The translations under genes and the position numbers were made by a program. From an uncultured Chromatiaceae bacterium (lineage in GTDB: Bacteria; Pseudomonadota; Gammaproteobacteria; Tenderiales; Tenderiaceae), in assembly GCA_947259785.1 (NCBI GenBank), contig CAMYNQ010000004.1, forward strand, positions 1 through 59,061: a stretch of 59,061 bases of DNA, given 5' to 3'. A model generated the notes under the pieces. The model was not told the origin of the DNA. It made no database searches and saw only the letters and a program-made list of their open reading frames with translations. Within the stretch, counting starts at the first letter, position 1; every line of letters begins with the position of its first letter. Below are positions 19,873-28,004 of the stretch, piece by piece.

Positions 19873-20275
19873 TTAGATTACATCGGCATTGACCCAAAAA
19901 TGCCCCCAGATGTTGGCGGCATAACCCAACCCTATCGCCCAGCTACATTTCAGGTGACCGAAGAAGGTATACATGCTTCGGGTCTGGCCCATCAGCGCCA
20001 CACATGCTTCTGAACCAATCGATAGCAGCGAACCACCCGCACCCGCCGTCAGCGCCACCAGCAGCCACTGGCCATGGGACATGTCGGGGTCCATGGTCAG
20101 CATTGCAATCATCACCGGGATGTTGTCGACGATGGCGAATAAAATACCCACCAGAATATTGGCCCAGGTGGGGCTGAGGCCTATATACATGCTGTCAGAA
20201 AGCATGCCTAGGCAGCCAACACAGAGAATCACACAGTAGAAGAACATCAGGGTGTGTTCTGGTAAATGTACGTAA
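19873..20275 (-). pseudogene. C-terminal remnant of an NhaD-type sodium:proton antiporter
   Basis: VHLPEHTLMFFYCVILCVGCLGMLSD..NILVGILFAIVDNIPVMIAMLTMDPDMSHGQWLLVALTAGAGGSLLSIGSEACVALMGQ..YTFFGHLKCSWAIGLGYAANIWGH resembles the NhaD C-terminus; a TAA lies in frame just upstream of YIYVHLPEH-like homology, and the N-terminal two thirds are absent. Confidence 0.75.
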
Positions 20276-20421
20276 ATTTAGTGCATAATCGAACCCAGTC
20301 AGGTGGGGTCAGTTTCTGAGGAAGGACCTTGATCAACACTTAATGCTAATCAACAAGATGACATTTATATGAAAGTTAATCGGGCAGCAATGATGTTAAT
20401 TAGAGGCGCGCTCTTTTCAAG

Positions 20422-20898
20422 ATGAAAACCTACAGCTTTGCCTTGTTACTGTTTGTGTTTTGGGTTTGTTTATCGGGATACTTTGAACCCCTGTTGCTTG
20501 GGCTTGGGTTAGCATCCGTCGCATTAACGGTTTTTCTATCGAAGCGGATGAATGTCATCGATCATGAGAGTTATCCTCTACACTTATCATCCAAACTCCC
20601 TGCTTTTTTTACATATCTATTTAAAGAGATCATAAAAGCAAATATTGATGTTATTAAACGAATTTTAAAATTGAGAGGCAAATCAATCAGCCCACATCTG
20701 GTAGAAATGCCTGTGCTGCAAAAGTCTGACCTGGGACGTGTTGTTTATGCCAACGCGATTACATTAACACCGGGAACGGTAACTGTTGAGCTGTCTCAAA
20801 ATACAATAACAGTTCATACACTAGCAAAGGACGCTGCCGAAGAGCTTGCGGAAGGAATTATGGCCAAAGAAATTTCTAAGCGGGTCTTCGAGGAATAA
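20422..20898 (+). CDS. mrpE: Na+/H+ antiporter subunit MnhE/MrpE
   Basis: MnhE-like; FKEIIKANIDVIKRIL and NAITLTPGTVTVEL motifs; first gene of Mrp cluster. Confidence 0.9.
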   Translation: MKTYSFALLLFVFWVCLSGYFEPLLLGLGLASVALTVFLSKRMNVIDHESYPLHLSSKLPAFFTYLFKEIIKANIDVIKRILKLRGKSISPHLVEMPVLQKSDLGRVVYANAITLTPGTVTVELSQNTITVHTLAKDAAEELAEGIMAKEISKRVFEE

Positions 20899-21197
20899 TG
20901 TTTATTGCAGTCTCAGTGGCGATTCTTATTACGATGGGCTTGGCGCTTGCACGTGCCCTTATGGGGCCTACCACGTATGATCGCATTGCGGCGGTTAATA
21001 TGTTTGGCACCAAGACCGTGTTGCTCATTGCTGTTTTGGCATTTTTATCGGGCAGTACAGATTTGCTGGATATTGCGTTGGTCTACGCGCTGATTAATTT
21101 TATGGGTGTTGTAGCGGCGCTGAAGCTGGTCTCTCAGGGTGATTTTCACTCCTCCAAAGAAGATAAAGCCAAAACCGAAAAGGTGGGGGCAGAGTGA
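20898..21197 (+). CDS. mrpF: Na+/H+ antiporter subunit MnhF/MrpF
   Basis: ARALMGPTTYDRIAAVNMFGTKTVLLIAV. Confidence 0.9.
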   Translation: MFIAVSVAILITMGLALARALMGPTTYDRIAAVNMFGTKTVLLIAVLAFLSGSTDLLDIALVYALINFMGVVAALKLVSQGDFHSSKEDKAKTEKVGAE

Positions 21198-21514
21198 TCA
21201 TTGACACACTTAGCTGGATTTGCCTATTCGCTGGTGGGGTGCTGGGGATTATTGGTGGTATAGGCATTCACCGCTTTCCCGATTTTTATAGCCGCCTGCA
21301 TGCTGCCGGAATAACCGATACCCTGTGTGCCATGTTGATTTTACTCGGCCTGGGATTGCAGGCCGGTTTGAGTCTCGCTGCTTTTAAGTTGGCACTGATT
21401 TTCTTTTTTCTCTTCTTTACCAGCCCAACCGCCTCGCACGCATTGGCAAATGCGGCCCTACATAGCGGTCTTAAGCCGAAACTGGACATGGGTAACAATA
21501 AGACTAAATCATGA
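21194..21514 (+). CDS. mrpG: Na+/H+ antiporter subunit MnhG/MrpG
   Basis: GGVLGIIGGIGIHRFPDFYSRLHAAGITDTL; TSPTASHALANAA. Confidence 0.92.
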   Translation: MIIDTLSWICLFAGGVLGIIGGIGIHRFPDFYSRLHAAGITDTLCAMLILLGLGLQAGLSLAAFKLALIFFFLFFTSPTASHALANAALHSGLKPKLDMGNNKTKS

Positions 21515-22104
21515 TTGATATCGTTATCGGCATTACCTTGTTAGCCTTTTTGGCTATTACCGCGGTGGCGATTGTGCGCATGACAAACCTTTTTGCCATT
21601 GTCATGCTGTTTGGGATTTTTAGTCTGTTATCGGCGGGCCTGTTTGTGGTGATGGATGCCCCTGACGTGGCATTTACCGAGGCAGCCGTTGGCGCGGGTA
21701 TTTCTACGGTATTAATGTTGGCGACACTGGCATTAATAAAAAATCATGGAAAAACCCCTTATAACGAGGCCACACCGCGAGCCCATCGCCCGTGGTTGCC
21801 ATTGGCTGTGGTGGGAATAACCGGCGCTGCACTGATTTATGGCACCTGGGATATTCCCGGGTTTGGTGATCCTAATGCCCCGGCGCAAACACATGTTGCA
21901 CGCTATTACATCGAAAATGCAGTCCCCGAAACCGGCGTGCCAAATATAGTTACCGCCGTTCTAGCGAGTTATCGCGGATTTGATACCTTGGGCGAAGTCG
22001 CTGTTGTCTTTACCGCAGGTGTCGCCGTATTGCTGTTAATAGGTGGAAGACGTCCGAAATCCACCGTGAAGCTGAAGGATGAAAAGGGGCAAGATGATGC
22101 CTAA
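21511..22104 (+). CDS. DUF4040/MrpB-like protein (equivalent of the MrpA C-terminal region)
   Basis: MDAPDVAFTEAAVGAGISTVLMLATLALIKN (DUF4040-type); NIVTAVLASYRGFDTLGEVAVVFTAGVAVLLLI. Confidence 0.85.
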   Translation: MIDIVIGITLLAFLAITAVAIVRMTNLFAIVMLFGIFSLLSAGLFVVMDAPDVAFTEAAVGAGISTVLMLATLALIKNHGKTPYNEATPRAHRPWLPLAVVGITGAALIYGTWDIPGFGDPNAPAQTHVARYYIENAVPETGVPNIVTAVLASYRGFDTLGEVAVVFTAGVAVLLLIGGRRPKSTVKLKDEKGQDDA

Positions 22105-22513
22105 CCTGATCCTGCATGTTGTTTCCAAATTTCTCATTCCGCTGATTATAATTTTTGCTCTATATGTTCAGTTCCATGGTGATTTCGGGCCCGGTGGCGG
22201 CTTTCAGGCTGGGGTGATTTTCAGTGCGGCCATCATACTTTATGCCATGGTGTTTGGCCTTGATGCGGCAGAAAAGATTATTCCCCCGTATATGTTACGC
22301 ATCCTGGCCAGCCTTGGCGTGGTGATCTATGCCGGAGTGGGGGTGGTTTCTCTACTATTGGGCGGCAATTATCTTGATTACAGTGTATTGGCAAGCACGC
22401 AGGTTGCCGGGCAGCATCTGGGCATATTGTTGGTGGAGTTGGGAGTAGGCATTACAGTTTCTGCGGTCATGCTGATTATCTATTTTGCCTTTGCAGGCAG
22501 GGGCAGAGAATAG
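22094..22513 (+). CDS. mrpB: Na+/H+ antiporter subunit MnhB/MrpB
   Basis: YVQFHGDFGPGGGFQAGVIFSAAIILYAM. ATG at 22094/22097 preferred over 22079. Confidence 0.9.
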   Translation: MMPNLILHVVSKFLIPLIIIFALYVQFHGDFGPGGGFQAGVIFSAAIILYAMVFGLDAAEKIIPPYMLRILASLGVVIYAGVGVVSLLLGGNYLDYSVLASTQVAGQHLGILLVELGVGITVSAVMLIIYFAFAGRGRE

Positions 22514-22869
22514 TGGATTTTTTTATTGGCCATTATAACTACTGGGTAGTGATCTTTTTAATGATGGTCGGGCTGTATACGGTTATCAGCAGGGGCAACC
22601 TAGTAAAAAAAATTATCGGACTGAATATCTTTCAGGTGTCTGTTTTTTTACTTTATATCAACATGAGTACGCTGGAAGATGGGGCGATGCCGATTATTAC
22701 TGAAGGTGTTGAACTCTACTCTAACCCATTGCCACATGTGTTGATCCTGACCGCAATCGTAGTGGGTGTTGCAACGACCGCCTTGGCTCTGGCATTAGTG
22801 GTGCGAATAAAAGAGGCCTACGGCACTATTGAAGAAGATGAAATTCATCAGCAGGATCATTCACTATAA
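22513..22869 (+). CDS. mrpC: Na+/H+ antiporter subunit MnhC/MrpC (NuoK-like)
   Basis: NuoK-like: GLYTVISRGNLVKKIIGLNIFQVSVFLLYINM; LTAIVVGVATTALALALVVRI. Confidence 0.9.
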   Translation: MDFFIGHYNYWVVIFLMMVGLYTVISRGNLVKKIIGLNIFQVSVFLLYINMSTLEDGAMPIITEGVELYSNPLPHVLILTAIVVGVATTALALALVVRIKEAYGTIEEDEIHQQDHSL

Positions 22870-24344
22870 TGGAAAGCCACATTAGCCTGCTGCTGGTTGT
22901 TATACCGCTTATTGCGGCCCCTATTGTCGCTGTTTTACCGCGTGGGCGACTGCCATGGGCGGTCGCATTGGTGGTTACCTTGCTGTGTGCCGTGCTTGCT
23001 GGCATGCAGCTATGGGCTGTACTTCATGATGGTGTGATCAGTTATGATCTGGGAGGATGGGCGCCCCCCTGGGGGATTGAATATCGTATTGATGCAGTCA
23101 ATGCCTTTGTTGCACTGATTGTTGCAAGCATTGCTGCGATTACATTGCCCTATGCGCTACTCAGTGTAGAGAAAGAGATTCCTGAACATCAGATTCCGTT
23201 GTTCTATAGCGCTATTTTGCTTTGTCTGGCGGGCTTGCTGGGGATCACCCAAACAGGTGACATTTTTAATGTCTTTGTCTTTTTGGAAATATCATCACTC
23301 TCTTCATATGCACTGATTAGCCTTGGAAAAAATCGACAAGCGCTGACTTCTGCCTATCAATATCTGGTCATGGGTACCATTGGTGCTACCTTCTACTTGA
23401 TTGGTGTCGGTCTGATTTATTCACAAACCGGCACCTTGAATATGCAGGATCTGGCAACTCTTCTGCCCGAGGTGTTTCACCTTAAAACGGTCAGCACCGG
23501 CTTTGCCTTCATCATCATTGGCATCGCGCTAAAGTTGGCGCTGTTTCCTTTGCATCTTTGGTTGCCCAATGCATATACCTATGCACCCTCGGTAGTCACG
23601 GTTTTCCTTGCCGCAACGGCCACCAAGGTCGCCCTTTATGTGATGCTTCGGATCTTATTTATCGTTTTTCCGGGTAGCTTTTCATTTGCAGCACCCACTG
23701 AAGAGCTATTTATAATCGCCGGTATTACCAGCATTATCATTGCGTCAATTTATGCCATTTATCAGGAGGATGTTAAACGATTATTGGCTTATTCCAGTGT
23801 TGCACAGATTGGCTACATGGCGCTGGGGATTGGCTTTTCGTCGGCAATGGGGGTCACCGCGACACTGATTCATCTTTTCAATCATGCACTCATGAAAGGC
23901 GCACTGTTTATGGCCGTCGGTGCCATTATTTATCGTATCGGTATATGTCGCATGGGAGATATTCATGGTCTGGGAAAGCAGATGCCCTGGACCTTTGCTG
24001 CCATAATCATTGGTGGTCTGAGCCTCATCGGCGTACCCGGCACGGCTGGGTTTATCAGTAAATGGTATCTTGTGTCAGCAGCACTGGACAAAGAGGCGTG
24101 GATCTCTATTGCCGTTATTCTAGTCGGTTCTCTGTTCGCAGTAATCTATGTGGGCAAAATAATTGAAGCGCTCTATTTTAAACCCGTCACAGACTCCGGA
24201 AAATTAGTGAAAGAGGTGCCGTTACTTTTGTTGCTGCCTACCTGGGTTTTAGTGTTGGCTAATATTTACTTTGGTTTAAATACTGAATTAACGGTCGGTG
24301 TTGCAGAAAGAGCTGTAGCGATTTTGAGGATAATGAGTATATGA
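22869..24344 (+). CDS. mrpD: antiporter subunit MrpD-like (proton-translocating NuoL/M/N family), copy 1
   Basis: GDIFNVFVFLEISSLSSYALI; LPNAYTYAPSVVTVFLAATATKVALY; YQEDVKRLLAYSSVAQIGYMALGIG; HLFNHALMKGALF. Confidence 0.9.
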   Translation: MESHISLLLVVIPLIAAPIVAVLPRGRLPWAVALVVTLLCAVLAGMQLWAVLHDGVISYDLGGWAPPWGIEYRIDAVNAFVALIVASIAAITLPYALLSVEKEIPEHQIPLFYSAILLCLAGLLGITQTGDIFNVFVFLEISSLSSYALISLGKNRQALTSAYQYLVMGTIGATFYLIGVGLIYSQTGTLNMQDLATLLPEVFHLKTVSTGFAFIIIGIALKLALFPLHLWLPNAYTYAPSVVTVFLAATATKVALYVMLRILFIVFPGSFSFAAPTEELFIIAGITSIIIASIYAIYQEDVKRLLAYSSVAQIGYMALGIGFSSAMGVTATLIHLFNHALMKGALFMAVGAIIYRIGICRMGDIHGLGKQMPWTFAAIIIGGLSLIGVPGTAGFISKWYLVSAALDKEAWISIAVILVGSLFAVIYVGKIIEALYFKPVTDSGKLVKEVPLLLLLPTWVLVLANIYFGLNTELTVGVAERAVAILRIMSI

Positions 24345-25807
24345 GCAGTGAAATGCTGCTGCTAGCAACGCTGCTTCTGCCCTTGATTGGGGCTGCTGGC
24401 ATAGTTGCTACCGGGCGCAACCCTAATCTTAGGGAAGGGGTAACACTGGTAACGGCATCACTCATTGCGATTCTAGTGGTGGTGATAGCCAGTCGATTCA
24501 TGAATGGGGAGCAGTTTGCGCTAACCGTGACTGAACCGCTTCCTGGCATCGCCATTGCCTTTAAGATTGAAGCATTGGGGATGCTGTTTGCGTTGGTTGC
24601 AGGCTTGTTATGGCTTGTCACTTCTGTCTACGCCATCGGTTATATGCGGGGCCATCACGAAAAAAATCAAACACGATTTTTCGCTGCCTTTGCCATCGCC
24701 ATCTCCTGCACATTGGCTATCGCGTTTTCCGATAACCTGTTTACGCTCTTTCTGTTTTATGAGCTATTGACGCTTTCCACTTATCCGCTTGTTGCCCACG
24801 CAGGTACGCCAGAGGCAAAACGTGGCGGACGTGTCTATCTCGGTATCTTGTTGGGAACATCTATTGGCTTTTTCCTGCTGGCCATTCTGGTGACATGGTT
24901 TGTTTCAGGCAGTGTTGATTTCCAGCAAGGTGGGATTTTAGCAGGTAAACTTGATCCGGCATGGGCGGGTTTGCTCTATGCGCTATTTCTATTTGGTATC
25001 GGTAAAGCAGCACTGATGCCTTTTCATCGCTGGTTACCTGCGGCGATGGTGGCACCCACCCCGGTCAGCGCTCTACTGCATGCGGTAGCGGTCGTTAAGG
25101 CGGGTGTATTTACGCTGCTTAAAGTGACGATCTATATTTTTGGTAGTGATTTTATTCTATCCAATAATGTTACCGGTGGTTTAATCTGGATTGCGGCCGC
25201 CACTATATTATTCGCATCCATGATTGCGATGACCAAGGATAATCTCAAGGCGCGTTTGGCTTACTCTACAGTCAGCCAGTTAAGTTACATTGCTCTGGGC
25301 GCAATGCTGGCAAGTAAATCTGGGCTGGTTGGTGCTTCAATGCATATTGTCATGCATGCGTTTGCAAAAATCACCCTCTTTTTCGCCGCCGGTGCCATCT
25401 TTGTTGCCACCCATAAAAAGCTGGTCAGTGAGCTGAATGGCCTGGGCCGTGCGATGCCGATCACCTTTGCGGCATTTTTGATTGGCGCCTTAAGCATTAT
25501 TGGCTTACCACCTTTTGGCGGTATGTGGAGCAAGTGGTATCTTGGTTTAGGCGCGGCTGAGACGGCGCAGCTATTATTGCTTGCAGTGTTAATGATTAGC
25601 TCGCTGTTAAATATTGTCTACCTGTTACCTATTCCTATTCGGGCCTTTTTCAGCAAACCTGCTAGTGGTGAACACTACACGAAGATCGCTGAGGCACCAA
25701 AAACAATCTTGTTAGCCATGATTGTTACCTCAACGGCATGTGTCATCTTATTTTTTTATCCCGACCCAATTTATCAGCTGGCAAATTTAGCTGCTGGAGG
25801 CGCTTGA
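24341..25807 (+). CDS. antiporter subunit MrpD/MrpA-like (NuoL/M/N family), copy 2
   Basis: FLFYELLTLSTYPLVAHAGTPEAKRGGRVYLGI; LPAAMVAPTPVSALLHAVAVVKAGVF; DNLKARLAYSTVSQLSYIALG; HAFAKITLFFAAGAI. Confidence 0.88.
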   Translation: MSSEMLLLATLLLPLIGAAGIVATGRNPNLREGVTLVTASLIAILVVVIASRFMNGEQFALTVTEPLPGIAIAFKIEALGMLFALVAGLLWLVTSVYAIGYMRGHHEKNQTRFFAAFAIAISCTLAIAFSDNLFTLFLFYELLTLSTYPLVAHAGTPEAKRGGRVYLGILLGTSIGFFLLAILVTWFVSGSVDFQQGGILAGKLDPAWAGLLYALFLFGIGKAALMPFHRWLPAAMVAPTPVSALLHAVAVVKAGVFTLLKVTIYIFGSDFILSNNVTGGLIWIAAATILFASMIAMTKDNLKARLAYSTVSQLSYIALGAMLASKSGLVGASMHIVMHAFAKITLFFAAGAIFVATHKKLVSELNGLGRAMPITFAAFLIGALSIIGLPPFGGMWSKWYLGLGAAETAQLLLLAVLMISSLLNIVYLLPIPIRAFFSKPASGEHYTKIAEAPKTILLAMIVTSTACVILFFYPDPIYQLANLAAGGA

Positions 25808-25808
25808 G

Positions 25809-26063
25809 ATGCCTGATGAAAAGCAGAAAGACTATCTTTTCGATAAGCCCAAAAATGTCAGTCGACTGCTCAACGGGTTTTATGTGATTTGTGTTCTATT
25901 GGTAATCGCTGACTTTATCGTCCATCGTCACGTTGGTTTTGCCTGGGAGGAGATACCCGCTTTTTATGCCCTTTATGGTTTCGCTGCCTGTGTAGTGCTG
26001 GTTGTCATCGCAAAAAAGATGCGCAATATTGTGATGCGCAAGGAAGATTATTACGATGAGTGA
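25809..26063 (+). CDS. small two-TM membrane protein in Mrp-like operon (84 aa)
   Basis: Tightly packed between mrpD-like genes; two hydrophobic segments; stop overlaps the next start. Confidence 0.75.
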   Translation: MPDEKQKDYLFDKPKNVSRLLNGFYVICVLLVIADFIVHRHVGFAWEEIPAFYALYGFAACVVLVVIAKKMRNIVMRKEDYYDE

Positions 26064-27750
26064 GCTGGCTCCTTTTGTTCTATTTTTTATTGCCGCGCTA
26101 CTAGCAGCCGTGACGCAAGGCACTCTGCGCCAGCTTATTTTACTGGCCACGCCGATCATCACTGGATTACACATTTGGTTAAACATTGATGTTGGCTTAT
26201 TAGTCACTCATTCTATTATGAGTTATGAGTTAACCGTTATGCGCACGGACAAACTCAGCATACTCTTTGCGTATCTATTCTGTATTGCCAGCTTTATCGC
26301 GGTCATTTTTTCTCTGCATGTAAAAGACACAAAACAGCATGTCGCCGGATTAATGTATGCAGGCAGTGCGCTGGGCGCCGTGTTTGCGGGCGATTTTATT
26401 ACTCTGTTTATTTTTTGGGAGCTGCTGGCAATAAGCTCGGTGTTTCTTATCTGGGCACGCGGCACTGAACGTGCAATCAAGGCAGGCATGCGCTACCTGG
26501 TTTTTCAGGTTATGTCAGGGGTATTGTTATTAGCCGGGGCCTTGGTGTATTACCATGACACCGGTTCATTGGCCTTTAATCATATTGGCCTGGAGGGCAT
26601 TGCAGGTTGGCTGATTTTTATCGCCTTTGGCATTAAAAGCGCATTTCCTTTTCTACATAGCTGGCTTACCGATGGGTATCCCGAGGCGACCGTTACCGGC
26701 ACGGTATTCCTTTCAGCCTTTACAACCAAGGTTGCGGTGTATGCCTTGGCGCGTGGTTTTGCCGGTGAAGAGATCCTGGTTTATATCGGCGTGACCATGG
26801 CCTGCTTTCCAATTTTCTACGCTGTTATCGAAAATGATCTGCGAAAAGTACTCGCCTATAGCTTGATTAACCAGGTGGGGTTTATGGTGACGGGCATTGG
26901 CATTGGAACTGCTTTGGCATTAAATGGTGCCGTTGCTCACGCCTTTAGTGATGTGATTTTTAAAGGGCTGCTGTTCATGTCCATGGGCGCCGTGTTATAC
27001 CGCGTTGGCAATATCAATGGCTCTGATTTGGGTGGGCTTTATAAGTCCATGCCCAAAACCACGGTGCTCTGTATTGTCGGTGCGTTATCGATCTCCGCAT
27101 TCCCGCTTTTTAGTGGCTTTATTAGTAAGTCCATGGTGATGACCGCGCTGATGTATGAAGACTATGGTTACTTGTGGCTATTGATGTTGTTTGCTTCAGC
27201 CGGTGTATTCCATCATGCGGGAATCAAGATTCCCTACTTTGCATTCTTTGCCCATGACTCTGGCATTCGCACCCAGGAAGCACCAACAAACATGTTAATC
27301 GCCATGACGATTGCCGCTGGGTTGTGCATTTTTATTGGCACACAACCTCAATACCTATATGCGCTGTTACCTTGGCAAGTAGACTACTGGCCATACGATA
27401 CAACACACGTGCTGGCGCAATTACAGCTGTTGTTTTTCTCAGCGTTGGCGTTTGTCTGGTTAAACAAAAAAGGACTATATCCACCAGAGTTGCGTTCGAT
27501 TAACTTGGACGCGGAATGGTTTTATCGCAAATTGTTACCCGCAGGGGCTCAACGAGGTGTCGCGTTTCTTAGTCATGCAAAAGAGTACGCAATGGCGATT
27601 ATAATTGCACCTGCACAGGGTGTTAGAGTGATGTTCTCTAAATCTCCAGCGGCCAAATACCATCTCTCAGAAAGCTGGCCTACCGGGAGCATGGTGTTCT
27701 GGATTGCAACTATTCTTGCCGCTTATCTGTTGCTGGATATCTTTGGCTAG
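26056..27750 (+). CDS. antiporter subunit MrpD-like (NuoL/M/N family), copy 3
   Basis: FWELLAISSVFLIWARGTERAIKAGMRYLVFQ; LTDGYPEATVTGTVFLSAFTTKVAVYAL; ENDLRKVLAYSLINQVGFMVTGIGIG; HAFSDVIFKGLLFMSMG. Confidence 0.88.
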   Translation: MSELAPFVLFFIAALLAAVTQGTLRQLILLATPIITGLHIWLNIDVGLLVTHSIMSYELTVMRTDKLSILFAYLFCIASFIAVIFSLHVKDTKQHVAGLMYAGSALGAVFAGDFITLFIFWELLAISSVFLIWARGTERAIKAGMRYLVFQVMSGVLLLAGALVYYHDTGSLAFNHIGLEGIAGWLIFIAFGIKSAFPFLHSWLTDGYPEATVTGTVFLSAFTTKVAVYALARGFAGEEILVYIGVTMACFPIFYAVIENDLRKVLAYSLINQVGFMVTGIGIGTALALNGAVAHAFSDVIFKGLLFMSMGAVLYRVGNINGSDLGGLYKSMPKTTVLCIVGALSISAFPLFSGFISKSMVMTALMYEDYGYLWLLMLFASAGVFHHAGIKIPYFAFFAHDSGIRTQEAPTNMLIAMTIAAGLCIFIGTQPQYLYALLPWQVDYWPYDTTHVLAQLQLLFFSALAFVWLNKKGLYPPELRSINLDAEWFYRKLLPAGAQRGVAFLSHAKEYAMAIIIAPAQGVRVMFSKSPAAKYHLSESWPTGSMVFWIATILAAYLLLDIFG

Positions 27751-28004
27751 GTGCTTTATGGAAGCGGGCGGTACGCCGTCAAAGCCAGTTGGATCAATCT
27801 GATTTAAGAGAGGCTTCAGCTCATCTGTTGGGTTTGTAAATTATTACGACAATACACTGCCTTTCATATGGCTAGTGTTTCCAGCTTAGTTCGTTCCCGT
27901 CGATCCAGTATTTTCTGACATCTTAACGGGGTAAGTGTGCACAACCGTGGCTGTGTTCATGATTGAGATTTTTCCCACGTTAGGCAAACAGTTTCCAGTA
28001 AACT

